Assembly: GCA_001282665.1 (NCBI GenBank)
Contig: LN874948.1
Span: forward strand, 938,213 to 1,002,212
Reading direction: 5' to 3'
DNA length: 64,000 nt
Source of the DNA: Clostridiales bacterium mt11
Lineage (GTDB): Bacteria; Bacillota; Clostridia; Tissierellales; Tepidimicrobiaceae
Shown: piece after piece, positions 8,508 through 17,644 of the stretch
Position numbering within the stretch: position 1 is the stretch's first letter
Layout: every line of letters begins with the position of its first letter
Position numbers and translations under genes: made by a program
The notes under the pieces: generated by a model
What the model was told of the DNA's origin: nothing
The model's database searches: none
What the model saw: only the letters and a program-made list of their open reading frames with translations

Positions 8508-9680
8508 CTATTCAAAAGTGCCTTTTACCACTGGTTTTCCCTTTGATACCATAATTTTTCCCATCGCTATGACGGTTTCAATTTCCAATGTATCCTTATC
8601 AATAATTACTATATCTGCATCTCTTCCTTTTTTGATATATCCTTTATTTGATAATTTCAGTATATCGGCAGGATTTGCAGTTATAACTCTTAAAGCTATG
8701 TCCACTGAAATATTTTCTTCTAAAATAGCATCCTTAACTTCCTCATAAAGTGAAGTTACCTTTCCCATTCCTAAAGCAATAAACTTCCCATATTCATCAA
8801 ATTCTGGTAGACTTCCCTGTCCATCTGATGAAAATGTAATATTATTTGGGGATACCCCTTCATCTAATAATATCTTTAATCCCCTACTACATTTCAACTC
8901 TCCTTCCTCTAGGAACTTCTTGTTAGTACTTGTAGTGAAGTCAACAATTCCACCTTTTTTAGCATAATCAATAGCTCTAGCAAACAACTTTGGATTTCTA
9001 GCCATATGGGTTGGAGTAAATTGGGTTATGGGTATTTCGGTTTTTTCTATTATTTCCTCTATGAAATCCACCTGTCTTTTTCCGTCTCCCATATGAATAT
9101 TGACTACTCCTGCTTTACCAGATAGTATTCCCCCAACTCTAGCCTCTGCCACAATCTTTACAAAATCCTCCATAGTTGGTTGACTTGAACGATGATCGGA
9201 CATTGCCACTTCTCCTACACCAATGATTTTATCAATTAATATGATATCATCCTGTATGCTTCCAGTTAATGTTCTTATAGGTACTTGATACGAGCCAGTG
9301 TATATATATGTTGTAATGCCTTCTTCCTCTAATCCTCTTGCCTTAGCCAATAAATTTGCCATATTTCTTGTAGTACCATCTGTACCTAAAACTCCTATTA
9401 CAGTTGTAACCCCGCCAAGGGTAATATCTGTAAGCTGTATTTCTGGTGTTCGTGTTTTGAAACCACCTTCACCTCCACCTCCACATATATGAACATGGGA
9501 ATCTATAAAACCAGGAATTACATATTTGTCATTAGCATCTATAATTTCTATATCTGCAAAATCTTCTGGTGCTTTTAATTCATCCCCTATATAACCAATT
9601 TTATCACCTGTTAATAATATATCCTTTTTACCTAAGTAATCTGGACTATAGACTTCTCCATTTTTTATTAGTTTTAACAT
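8508..9680 (-). CDS. iadA: Isoaspartyl dipeptidase (beta-aspartyl-peptidase)
   Basis: Cytoplasmic zinc amidohydrolase that splits beta-aspartyl (isoaspartyl) dipeptides, which arise from ageing proteins and cannot be cut by ordinary peptidases. At 390 residues it has the normal length. Motifs in order: metal-binding DSHVHICGGGGEGG near residue 62, GSYQVPIRTLTGS, the substrate-binding GEVAMSDHRS, a histidine in VNIHMGDG, and the catalytic aspartate in FSSDGQGS near residue 286. GGAGGTG lies 7 bases before the ATG. It stands alone but next to iorAB and other peptide-breakdown genes. Dihydropyrimidinase-like relatives lack the GGGGEGG and SDHRS motifs. Confidence 0.92.
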   Translation of the reverse strand: MLKLIKNGEVYSPDYLGKKDILLTGDKIGYIGDELKAPEDFADIEIIDANDKYVIPGFIDSHVHICGGGGEGGFKTRTPEIQLTDITLGGVTTVIGVLGTDGTTRNMANLLAKARGLEEEGITTYIYTGSYQVPIRTLTGSIQDDIILIDKIIGVGEVAMSDHRSSQPTMEDFVKIVAEARVGGILSGKAGVVNIHMGDGKRQVDFIEEIIEKTEIPITQFTPTHMARNPKLFARAIDYAKKGGIVDFTTSTNKKFLEEGELKCSRGLKILLDEGVSPNNITFSSDGQGSLPEFDEYGKFIALGMGKVTSLYEEVKDAILEENISVDIALRVITANPADILKLSNKGYIKKGRDADIVIIDKDTLEIETVIAMGKIMVSKGKPVVKGTFE

Positions 9681-9700
9681 GAGTGCACACCTCCATATTT

Positions 9701-9728
9701 ATTATATAACTTACAAAGTCTATATCAA
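9701..9728 (-). promoter_or_regulatory. Possible promoter of iadA
   Basis: Minus-strand TTGATA (9728-9723), a 16-base spacer and TATAAT (9706-9701). The predicted start site would fall on the Shine-Dalgarno, giving almost no 5' leader, so a different promoter further upstream is possible. Confidence 0.35.
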
Positions 9729-9898
9729 GAACAAGCCACGATTTTGCAGCGTTTTAATATTAATATAAGTTAATTATTGTGTAAAGAGTCATGTTCTTAT
9801 AAATTTTTACTATATGTTATATTACTAAAACTATTTTAAAAAAATATCCATTTTAGTTCTCATAGGAAGTTATTTACTTAAAAACTTAGTAAATATCA

Positions 9899-9935
9899 AA
9901 GCCCAGCACTAACATACTAAGTTATTGCTGAGCTT
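9899..9935 (-). terminator. Terminator downstream of iorB
   Basis: Hairpin with stem AAGCTCAGCA / TGCTGGGCTT (minus strand, one G-U pair, extended by a further 4 bp after one mismatch), 10 bases past the iorB stop. The T-tail is short. Confidence 0.6.
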
Positions 9936-9944
9936 CTTTTCATT

Positions 9945-10514
9945 TTATATAGAATAGCCTCTATGGAAGGCTTTTATATTCACATCTACAGCCTTCGATG
10001 GTACATTTTCTTTTAATACTTCTTCCCAAATATAGGTAGGAATTGATAAAAGCTTAGCTAGTATCCCTATTAATACCGTATTAGCTGCTTTTATATTACC
10101 TGCTTCTTTTGCCTCTTTCATAGCATCCACTTTAATTATATTAAAACTTTTCTCTAAATCCTCAATTTCCTTTTTAGGGTATTCTTCCTTTTCCAATAAT
10201 GCAGGAGTAGGATATACTTCTTTTTCGTTTAATATTATTGTACCTTTTTCCTTCATTAAATAGCTCCATCTATATGCTTCTAAGGGTTCCATTCCTAATA
10301 ATATATCTCCTTCACCAGGCAATATATTTGGAGAATATACCTTATCTCCCATTTTAATGGAGCCCCAAACCATGCCTCCCCTCTGTGATAATCCAACTAC
10401 ATCGTTGGTCTTTACGTCTAATCCAGCCTTAAAAGCTGCTTCGGAAATTATTTTGGTAGCAAGGACTAATCCTTGACCTCCTACACCAGCTATAATAATA
10501 TTTGTATTATCCAT
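9945..10514 (-). CDS. iorB: Indolepyruvate ferredoxin oxidoreductase, beta subunit
   Basis: Gamma-domain subunit of the oxygen-sensitive enzyme that oxidises aryl pyruvates (from Trp, Phe and Tyr) to aryl-acetyl-CoA while reducing ferredoxin. The 189-residue protein opens with the nucleotide/CoA-binding stretch IIAGVGGQGLVLATK, and shows GLSQRGGMVWGSIK at about residues 44-57, as in POR/IOR gamma domains. The ATG at 10514 follows GGGGGG by about 6 bases; upstream in-frame codons to 10553 lie within iorA and lack a site. It starts 13 bases after the iorA stop, so the two are cotranscribed and form the heterodimer. Confidence 0.92.
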   Translation of the reverse strand: MDNTNIIIAGVGGQGLVLATKIISEAAFKAGLDVKTNDVVGLSQRGGMVWGSIKMGDKVYSPNILPGEGDILLGMEPLEAYRWSYLMKEKGTIILNEKEVYPTPALLEKEEYPKKEIEDLEKSFNIIKVDAMKEAKEAGNIKAANTVLIGILAKLLSIPTYIWEEVLKENVPSKAVDVNIKAFHRGYSI

Positions 10515-10527
10515 TTTAATCCCCCCT

Positions 10528-12303
10528 TTATCTATCCCACTGCTTAATTGCATTCACCGGACATACTTGAGCACATACACTACATCCTACACAAGCATCT
10601 GGGTCTATAGATGATTTAAGTTTGTCTATTCCATCATATTTTTTCATTCTAATTGGAGGACAGTTGGTCTTAACACAAGATCTACATCCTATACAAATAT
10701 TTGGATCTACATAATAATAAGGTTCTTTAATCTTATATCTCAATGCACAAGGTCTAGTAGTTATGATTACAGAAATACCTTTTTTCTTAGTTTCCTTTTG
10801 TATGGTCTCCTTTAATTTTTTATAATCAAATTGGTCTACCTCTACTACATTTTCAATTCCCATAGTGTTTAATAAATCCTTTACGGATATATGCATATCA
10901 TCTAAATCATTATATCTTCCAGAACTGCCATTTGGCTGTCCACCAGTCATAGCAGTAGTCCTGTTGTCGAGGACGATAAATGTCATATTGTCATTTTCAT
11001 CAGCTTGATGGACTAAATTAGCAAACCCAGGCATCCCCGAATGAAAAAATGTTCCATCTCCTATAACTGAAACTATAGGCTCATCACTACCGCTATTTCT
11101 CATGGCTTTATTCATCCCCTTGGTAACACCTAATGTGGCTCCCATAGATATCATCACATGAGAAGCTTCAAAAGCTGGAAGTACCGACATGGAATAGCAG
11201 CCAATATCTCCTATTACCTTGACTCTCATCTTTTTAAGTACATCAAATACTGGTCTATGAGGACAACCTGCACAAAACATAGGTGGTCTACTTACTGTAT
11301 AGGGCTTTTCTACTTTATCATATTTTCTATTATCTATAATCCTCGCCTTAAATAAGCCTTCTTCAATTTTTTCTGTATGTAGTTCTCCAGTAAAGGAAAA
11401 GTACTGCTTTCCTTTACAGTTTATTCCTTTCAATTTTAACTCATTTTCTATAAAGGGCATCATCTCTTCCAACACGATAATATTTTTATATCTTTCATTT
11501 AATTCTTCCATTCTCTTTGCAGATATTGGATATACCATCCCTAATTTATAGATACTAATGGGCAAATCTAGCTCTTTTAAATTGTAATACATGAGACCCG
11601 AAGCTATTATTAATATATCCGTTCCTTCTTTTTCCTCTAAGATGTTTATTGGTGTATCGTAGGCGTATTCTTCTAAAGCTTCAATTCTATCCTTCATAAA
11701 ATATTGAGCTTTAAAGGTATTAGGTGGAAGCATAGTGTATTTTTCTTGGTCTATAGTAAATCCAGAAGGTTCTATTTCTATCCTATCTTCTAATTCTACT
11801 ATTCCCCTACTATGGCAAACCCTTGATGTAATATCTACCATCATTGGTGTTTTATATTCTTCACTTAATTCTAAAGCTAATTTCATGAAATCCTTTGCCT
11901 CTTGGCTGCTACCGGGGTAGAATATCCCCATGTTGGCAAACTTACCTATTATCCTGTTGTCTTGTTCATTTTGTGAACTAGCCATGCCCGGATCATCTCC
12001 CGTAACTAGGACAAAGCCACCATTGATAGGCATTTGAGTAAAGGTCATAAGCGGATCAGCAGCAATATTTATACCCACATGTTTCATAGATGCCATAGAT
12101 CTAGCTCCATATAAAGAACCTCCTATAGCCACCTCTAAGGCAACCTTTTCATTTGTAGAGAACTCCGTATATATTTCATCATACTTTTTCATAGTCTCCA
12201 TTATTTCTACTGTAGGCGAACCTGGATAAGATGCAGCAACTCTGCCTCCTGCCTCATAAAAGCCTCTAGCTATGGCTTGATTGCCCGTCAACACAGCTTT
12301 CAT
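10528..12303 (-). CDS. iorA: Indolepyruvate ferredoxin oxidoreductase, alpha subunit
   Basis: Large catalytic subunit (591 residues) with thiamine diphosphate and iron-sulfur centres. It begins with the pyrimidine-binding domain (GNQAIARGFYEAG, then AASYPGSPTVE), continues with the TPP-binding half (FCAGCPHRP near residue 345, GDIGCYSM, VIGDGTFFHSG), and ends with two 4Fe-4S ferredoxin motifs, CIGCRSC and CVGCSVCAQVCP, in the last 60 residues. This is the full family layout. The ATG at 12303 has AAAGGGGGG 6 bases upstream; the frame extends six codons further, but these overlap the ribosome site. With IorB it feeds electrons to ferredoxin during fermentation of aromatic amino acids. Confidence 0.94.
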   Translation of the reverse strand: MKAVLTGNQAIARGFYEAGGRVAASYPGSPTVEIMETMKKYDEIYTEFSTNEKVALEVAIGGSLYGARSMASMKHVGINIAADPLMTFTQMPINGGFVLVTGDDPGMASSQNEQDNRIIGKFANMGIFYPGSSQEAKDFMKLALELSEEYKTPMMVDITSRVCHSRGIVELEDRIEIEPSGFTIDQEKYTMLPPNTFKAQYFMKDRIEALEEYAYDTPINILEEKEGTDILIIASGLMYYNLKELDLPISIYKLGMVYPISAKRMEELNERYKNIIVLEEMMPFIENELKLKGINCKGKQYFSFTGELHTEKIEEGLFKARIIDNRKYDKVEKPYTVSRPPMFCAGCPHRPVFDVLKKMRVKVIGDIGCYSMSVLPAFEASHVMISMGATLGVTKGMNKAMRNSGSDEPIVSVIGDGTFFHSGMPGFANLVHQADENDNMTFIVLDNRTTAMTGGQPNGSSGRYNDLDDMHISVKDLLNTMGIENVVEVDQFDYKKLKETIQKETKKKGISVIITTRPCALRYKIKEPYYYVDPNICIGCRSCVKTNCPPIRMKKYDGIDKLKSSIDPDACVGCSVCAQVCPVNAIKQWDR

Positions 12304-12362
12304 TAAAGACCCCCCTTTCATATTTTAATAATAATTTACCCTAGAAAAATAAACTAAAACAA

Positions 12363-12412
12363 AATATAAGAGTATAAAAATTGGAATCCTCCAATTTTTA
12401 TGCTCTTATATT
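12363..12412 (-). terminator. Long hairpin terminator upstream of iorA
   Basis: About 23-bp stem AATATAAGAG... / ...CTCTTATATT with one T-G mismatch and a 4-base loop, followed on the minus strand by a T-rich tail. It lies 26 bases past the stop of the decayed gene at 12438-12788 and separates it from iorA. Confidence 0.72.
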
Positions 12413-12437
12413 CAAATAATCTTTTCTTTAGAATGGA

Positions 12438-12788
12438 TTACTTTACAATATTCATAGTAATTTCTCCTACAAGATATCTAACCGCTGATTCCGTCAAACT
12501 GGTCTTCTCATTAATCATATCCACTATCTCTCTACGCTGTGTTTCATTTTGTTCCATATGATCAGCTTAAACATCAGCTATAATTTTAATGTCTGCACTC
12601 ATCTTTTCCCGTACAACTTCTATTTTATCTTATTTTAGCTCAACTCTTTCCAAACTATTAATAACATCATTTTTAAACCCTACCATATCTTCTTTAAATT
12701 CCACCATCTCTTTTTTGAATCTTAAAAACTCAGAATATATCTTTTCTAGTAATTCAAAAATTCTATCTTCCATACCATTCTCCATCAT
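12438..12788 (-). pseudogene. Decayed gene for a small coiled-coil protein (two in-frame stops)
   Basis: Reading the minus strand from an ATG at 12788 (alternatives at 12785 and 12773) gives a highly charged heptad-like N-terminus (FLRFKKEMVEFKEDMVGFKN) that meets TAA at 12632-12630. The same frame continues with coding-like sequence for 20 codons to a second TAA at 12569-12567, then 42 more codons to a natural TAA at 12440-12438. All three parts are lysine- and glutamate-rich like one protein. The shape resembles small clostridial proteins with Leu/Lys/Glu repeats, but I do not recognise the family. A terminator follows at 12363-12412. Most likely a recently inactivated gene; a sequencing error at two separate sites is less likely. 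Confidence 0.65.
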
Positions 12789-12876
12789 CAATTCTCTTTC
12801 CGCCCATCAACTTTGTCTTTATATTTATTATATCATATTATTATAATGGAACTTTTTTGCTCCTTATTGCTTAAAA

Positions 12877-12909
12877 AAACTGAGTTAGGTTTAAACCATA
12901 ACTCAGTTT
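12877..12909 (-). terminator. Terminator of the opp-tldD-pmbA operon
   Basis: Inverted repeat AAACTGAGTTA (12877-12887) / TAACTCAGTTT (12899-12909), extended by an inner GGTTT/AAACC stem, followed on the minus strand by seven T. It overlaps the pmbA stop codon. Confidence 0.85.
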
Positions 12910-14243
12910 CCTGCTACTGTTAGAGTATTAACTTTTATTGAAGGAGAGCCAAAATAGTTCATATAAGGAAATGAAAATTTAGTATCATTTCCTACAGCAG
13001 ATATTTCATTTAATAAGGTATATAAATTTCCTGCAATAGTTATTTGGCTTAAAGGTCTAGATATTTGTCCTTTTTCTATTAAAAATCCACTGGAAGATAG
13101 GGAAAAATCTCCTGATGTTGCATTTATCCCTGCATGTAATCCTTGTATATCAGTTATAAGTATTCCCTTATCCATTAAATCTATCATATTCTCTAATGAG
13201 AGGCTACCTTCCTCTATATACATATTGGTAGGTATCACTCCAATGGAGGACTTATGGGAAGTTCTAAAACCATTCCCCGTTGAGTTTACTCCTTCTTTTT
13301 CCGCAGTTTTTCTATTATGAAGGAATGTCTTTAATACTCCTTTTTCTATTATACTTTTAGAGTAAGTAGGTGTACCTTCATCATCGAAATTTCTATAGAT
13401 TCTTCCTCCATCTAATAATGGATTTTCTATTATATTTAATGAATCAACGGCTACCTTTTCTCCAATTTTCCCTTTCATCATGGATAGGTTCTTTTGAACT
13501 GTATCACCTAAAAACACTGTCGAAAAACTACTAAATAGATTGGCTGCCACATTGTTTCTAAGTATTATTTGATAATTCCCAGAGTCTATAGAAGTAGCTC
13601 CAAGCATATTTACGCCATCACAAACTGCATCTTTAACTAAAGTATCCTTATATTCCTCTAGCAAATCATCAACTACTATATAGGAATAACCTGTCTGTAC
13701 ATCCTTTTCATCCTTTGCTACTATGGAAAGCTCAATTATTCCTATACTGTAGCTATCCTCCAAATCCAATCCTTTGGTGTTTTTTATGGATATACAACTA
13801 GTATGTTCTTCATAGCTACAAGAGTCTACCATAGAAACTCTTGTATCAAAAGATAAAGCCTTATTCTCAATGGATTTTAGGAATTCTATCTTTTTTTCAT
13901 GGGAATATTCCTTCAATAGATTTTCTTTTTCAACCATATTTCCGTATTTCTCATTAGGGGGAGTCAATACTTCAATATATTCACTTTCGTTGACTTTAGC
14001 ATATTGAATTAAATTATTAATCAATTCATCTATAGAATCCTCTGTTAATTTTTCAGTATAGGAATAACCCATTCTTCCTTTATAAATTCCTCTTAAGGAT
14101 AAGGCGTCTTCCTCAGCTATATTATAGCCTTCCAGCTCACCTTCATATATCTTAAATCTAGTAGTAGAGTTTTTAACCATATAAACTTCCATTTCATCTA
14201 TTCCAGCTTCTCTACCTTTATTAAACAATAATTGAATATCCAT
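12903..14243 (-). CDS. pmbA: PmbA/TldE family metalloprotease-associated protein
   Basis: Partner subunit of the TldD/TldE protease, 446 residues, the family's usual length. It has the two-domain PmbA/TldD fold with a C-terminal beta-rich half (LLDGGRIYRNFDDEGTPT, then NRKTAEKEG and a GDFSLSSSGFLIEKG segment shared with TldD). It lacks the HExxxH zinc motif, as expected for the TldE side of the heterodimer. Its ATG overlaps the tldD stop by one base (TAATG), with GGAGGG 6 bases before, implying translational coupling and 1:1 synthesis. Known roles of the family are maturation of microcin B17 and degradation of unfolded peptides such as CcdA. Here it is the last gene of an oligopeptide import operon. 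Confidence 0.9.
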   Translation of the reverse strand: MDIQLLFNKGREAGIDEMEVYMVKNSTTRFKIYEGELEGYNIAEEDALSLRGIYKGRMGYSYTEKLTEDSIDELINNLIQYAKVNESEYIEVLTPPNEKYGNMVEKENLLKEYSHEKKIEFLKSIENKALSFDTRVSMVDSCSYEEHTSCISIKNTKGLDLEDSYSIGIIELSIVAKDEKDVQTGYSYIVVDDLLEEYKDTLVKDAVCDGVNMLGATSIDSGNYQIILRNNVAANLFSSFSTVFLGDTVQKNLSMMKGKIGEKVAVDSLNIIENPLLDGGRIYRNFDDEGTPTYSKSIIEKGVLKTFLHNRKTAEKEGVNSTGNGFRTSHKSSIGVIPTNMYIEEGSLSLENMIDLMDKGILITDIQGLHAGINATSGDFSLSSSGFLIEKGQISRPLSQITIAGNLYTLLNEISAVGNDTKFSFPYMNYFGSPSIKVNTLTVAGN

Positions 14244-15631
14244 TATGCACCCTCCCTTCCACCTACGGTCATGGATTTAACTCTAATGGTAGGTTGACCC
14301 GCACCTATAAATATTGCTCCGCTACTTGCAAAACAATAGCCTTGTCCTATTTTCAAATTATTGCCTACCATGTCTACATCTTGAAGAATCTTGCTGCCAT
14401 TTCCAATTAAGGTGGCTCCTTTAACGGGTTTAGTTATCTTGCCACCTTCAATTAAATAGGCTTCTGAAAGGGAAAAGTTAAAATCTCCCGTAGCAGGGTT
14501 TACTGAACCTGCATTTATATATTTTGCAAATAATCCGTATTCCGTATTTTCTATGATTTCTTCTTTAGTGCTGTTCCCATTGTCTATATAGGTATTAGTC
14601 ATCCTAGAAGTTGGTGAGAACCTATAGGATTGTCTCCTTCCAGATCCAGTTGATTCCATACCCATTCTTCTTCCATTTAGCTTATCAATCATATAGGATT
14701 TTAAGACTCCATTTTCAATAAGAACATTTTTTTGAGTTCTTTTACCTTCATCATCTACTCCTAAAGAACCCCAAGCATTGGTAATAGAGCCATCATCTAT
14801 TAGAGTAACTACATCTGATGCAATTTTTTCTCCAACTTTATTAGAAAATACAGATATGCCCTTTGCCACAGAAGATGCCTCTAAACTATGACCACAAGCT
14901 TCGTGAAACATTAGACCACCAAATCCATTATCCACTACAACAGGCATAACCCCTGCTGGGCTATAATCTGCATGCACCATGGTCTTAGCTGTTCTAGCTG
15001 CTTCTCTTCCATAGTCCTCAATATTTATGGTGTCATAGAATTCTAATCCCATTAAAGCACCTGGTCCTACATAGCCTATCTCCATTTGGCCTCCAAATTC
15101 TGCTGCTACTAAGATCAACATTCTAGTCCTTACCCTCTTGTCTTCTACAAATACTCCTTCTGTATTAGCTATGAGCACATTTTGTTCTTGATCCAAATAG
15201 TTAACAGTGACTTGGGATATTTCATCATCATAGTTTTTTGCAGCAGTAGTTACCCGCTTCATAAGTTCTAGCTTTCTTCCCAATTCTATTTCTCTTGGAG
15301 ATAGCTTATAACCGTGAAAATTAGGTTCTACATTTTTACCAAAGTTTACAACTATATTCTTTTTAGTTTGCCCAATAGCCTTGGAGGCCTTTTTAGTAAT
15401 CTTTATCAGATTATCCTTTGACAGATCATTGGTATAGGCATATACGCTGTTCAATCCATTAAATATTCTAATACCTACACCATAATCTCTACCGCTCATT
15501 CCTTTTTCGATGGAACCTCCTATGGTGGCTACTTCCGTAGTAAAATTATCTTCAACGAATACTTCTGCAAAGTCTCCGCCATTTGAAACTGCTATATTGA
15601 ATATATCCTCTATTATAGATTTATCTAACAT
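14243..15631 (-). CDS. tldD: TldD family metalloprotease
   Basis: Catalytic subunit of the TldD/TldE protease (462 residues). The zinc motif HEACGH (HExxxH) is visible near residue 236 in MFHEACGHSLEAS, with a downstream GDFNFSLSEAYLIEGG segment that supplies the further metal ligand region. Structural work on the family shows that it cleaves only unstructured or modified peptides threaded into a closed chamber. GAGGGGG stands 6 bases before the ATG. The gene begins 20 bases after the oppF stop, with no terminator between, so the protease and the importer are one transcript. This suggests that imported peptides are its substrates. Confidence 0.93.
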   Translation of the reverse strand: MLDKSIIEDIFNIAVSNGGDFAEVFVEDNFTTEVATIGGSIEKGMSGRDYGVGIRIFNGLNSVYAYTNDLSKDNLIKITKKASKAIGQTKKNIVVNFGKNVEPNFHGYKLSPREIELGRKLELMKRVTTAAKNYDDEISQVTVNYLDQEQNVLIANTEGVFVEDKRVRTRMLILVAAEFGGQMEIGYVGPGALMGLEFYDTINIEDYGREAARTAKTMVHADYSPAGVMPVVVDNGFGGLMFHEACGHSLEASSVAKGISVFSNKVGEKIASDVVTLIDDGSITNAWGSLGVDDEGKRTQKNVLIENGVLKSYMIDKLNGRRMGMESTGSGRRQSYRFSPTSRMTNTYIDNGNSTKEEIIENTEYGLFAKYINAGSVNPATGDFNFSLSEAYLIEGGKITKPVKGATLIGNGSKILQDVDMVGNNLKIGQGYCFASSGAIFIGAGQPTIRVKSMTVGGREGA

Positions 15632-15651
15632 ATATTTCCCCCTCAGTCTGT

Positions 15652-16614
15652 TTACTCTTGAAATAGATGGCAGGCTACAAAATGATCCTTGTCTATTTCT
15701 TTTAGCTCTGGAGTTATCTCACTGCATATTTCCTTAGCATAAATACATCTTTGTCTAAACCTACATCCCTTTGGAGGATTGATAGGGCTTGGAACTTCTC
15801 CTTCTAGTTTTAACCTGTTTCTTCCATCTTCTATTGATGGATCAGGTATAGGTATAGCCGATATCAAAGCTTGAGTATAGGGATGTAGTGGTTTTTCATA
15901 TAGAGTATGGTTGCTAGCTAATTCTACCATAGAACCAAGATACATTACCCCTACTCTATCGGAAATATGTTTTACCATGGATAGATCATGGGATATAAAC
16001 AAATAGGTCAATCCTAGTTCTTTTTGCAGTTTAATCAATAAGTTGACTATTTGAGCCTGAATAGATACATCTAATGCAGAAATAGGTTCATCACATACTA
16101 TAAACTCTGGTTCTACTGCCAAGGCTCTAGCTATACCAATTCTCTGTCTTTGACCACCAGAAAGCTCATGGGGAAATCTCGAACCATGTTCTCTAGTTAA
16201 ACCAACCTTTTCCAGTAGATCATCGATTTTTTCTTGTCTTTCCTTGTGACTTATTTTTAGGTGAACATCCATGCCCTCTCCTATAATTTCACCTATGGTC
16301 ATTCTAGGATCTAAAGAAGCATAAGGATCTTGAAAGATGATTTGAGCGTCTTTTTTAAACTTAAGTTTTTCATCTCTGTTCATAGCATGGACATCTTTTC
16401 CATTGAAATATACATGTCCATCTGTGGCATCATAAATTCCCAATATAGTTCTTCCACAGGTGGTCTTGCCACATCCAGATTCTCCTACTAGACCAAGGGT
16501 TTCACCTTTTTTAATATTTAAAGTAACGTTATCTACAGCTTTTAAGGTCTTATCTTTCCCTACAGAGAAGTACTTTTTCAAATTGACTACCTCTATTAAA
16601 TTTTCCTTATTCAT
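15652..16614 (-). CDS. oppF: Oligopeptide ABC transporter ATP-binding protein OppF
   Basis: Second ATPase of the oligopeptide importer (about 320 residues). Walker A GESGCGKTT near residue 45, signature LSGGQRQR near residue 150, Walker B IVCDEPISALD, and a C-terminal oligopeptide/dipeptide-transporter tail with a cysteine cluster (CRFRQRC...C...C), which in relatives binds an iron-sulfur cluster. The frame extends to a GTG at 16623, but GAGAGGTG is correctly spaced (6 bases) for the ATG at 16614. It overlaps the end of oppD by 8 bases, indicating coupling. OppD and OppF form the heterodimeric motor. Confidence 0.9.
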   Translation of the reverse strand: MNKENLIEVVNLKKYFSVGKDKTLKAVDNVTLNIKKGETLGLVGESGCGKTTCGRTILGIYDATDGHVYFNGKDVHAMNRDEKLKFKKDAQIIFQDPYASLDPRMTIGEIIGEGMDVHLKISHKERQEKIDDLLEKVGLTREHGSRFPHELSGGQRQRIGIARALAVEPEFIVCDEPISALDVSIQAQIVNLLIKLQKELGLTYLFISHDLSMVKHISDRVGVMYLGSMVELASNHTLYEKPLHPYTQALISAIPIPDPSIEDGRNRLKLEGEVPSPINPPKGCRFRQRCIYAKEICSEITPELKEIDKDHFVACHLFQE

Positions 16615-17632
16615 TTCTTTCACCTCTCAATGCTTCTGGCTTTTCAACTTTAGGTGCATAGGGATGTTGAAGCCAGCAAGATAAGCTATGGGTATTGGAT
16701 AATTCTGTTTTTTGTGGTGCTTCTTCTAGACATATTTCCATACAATGTTTACATCTAGAGCTAAATGGACATCCCTTTAAAGGAAGTATTAAATCCGGTG
16801 GTGTTCCTCCTAAAGCATAAAGTTCCTCTTTGCTCTTAGTATCCAAACGTGGAACAGAACTTAGTAATGCCCAAGTATATGGATGCATACAATTATAAAA
16901 TATTTCATCTCTAGATCCTCTTTCCACTACTTGACCTGCATACATAACCTGAATCTTATCAGCAAAATTGGCTACTACGCCTAAATCATGAGTTACAAGT
17001 ATTATGGATGTTTCAAATTTATTCTGTAGCTCTTTTAATAAATCTAAAATTTGTGCTTGTATGGTAACGTCCAAAGCAGTTGTAGGCTCATCGGCTATTA
17101 ATATCCTTGGATTACAGGATAGGGCAATAGATATCATTATCCTTTGCCTCATTCCACCTGAAAGTTCATGAGGAAAACTTTTAATTCTTTCCTTTGCATT
17201 TGGTATATTTACTAGTTCTAATAGTCTTACAGCTTCTTTTTGTGCCTCCTTTTTATTTAGCTTCTTATGGATTATTAAGCTTTCCATAATTTGATCCCCT
17301 ATGGTCATAGTGGGATTTAAGGAGGTCATAGGATCTTGAAATATCATACTTATATCTTCTCCTCTAAAGGAGCTTAATCTTTTTTTAGACATTTTTATAA
17401 CATCTTCACCATTAAATATTATCTTTGATCCCTTTTTAATTTCCGTTGGAGGTTCTTTTAATAATCTCATTATGGCTTTTGCCGTTACAGTTTTTCCACA
17501 GCCCGATTCTCCAACTAAAGCCAAAGTTTCACCTTTTTTTAAATCAAAATCAATTCCTCTTACAGCTTTAACTTCTCCTGCATAGGTATGAAAAGAAACT
17601 TGCAAATTTTCTACTTCTAAAATTTTTTCCAT
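16607..17632 (-). CDS. oppD: Oligopeptide ABC transporter ATP-binding protein OppD
   Basis: First ATPase of the importer, 341 residues. Walker A GESGCGKTV near residue 40, signature LSGGMRQR near residue 158, Walker B ILIADEPTTALDVTIQ, and the C-terminal peptide-transporter tail with cysteines in CPFSSRCKHCMEIC. GGAGGGG precedes the ATG by 6 bases. Tightly packed between oppC and oppF (12-base gap before, 8-base overlap after). Confidence 0.92.
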   Translation of the reverse strand: MEKILEVENLQVSFHTYAGEVKAVRGIDFDLKKGETLALVGESGCGKTVTAKAIMRLLKEPPTEIKKGSKIIFNGEDVIKMSKKRLSSFRGEDISMIFQDPMTSLNPTMTIGDQIMESLIIHKKLNKKEAQKEAVRLLELVNIPNAKERIKSFPHELSGGMRQRIMISIALSCNPRILIADEPTTALDVTIQAQILDLLKELQNKFETSIILVTHDLGVVANFADKIQVMYAGQVVERGSRDEIFYNCMHPYTWALLSSVPRLDTKSKEELYALGGTPPDLILPLKGCPFSSRCKHCMEICLEEAPQKTELSNTHSLSCWLQHPYAPKVEKPEALRGERNE

Positions 17633-17644
17633 CGTTGCCCCTCC

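Noticed and set aside
12589..12846. Open frame of 85 codons on the + strand
   Set aside because: It is the antisense shadow of the decayed minus-strand gene; composition is poor in typical protein pattern and no ribosome site precedes it.
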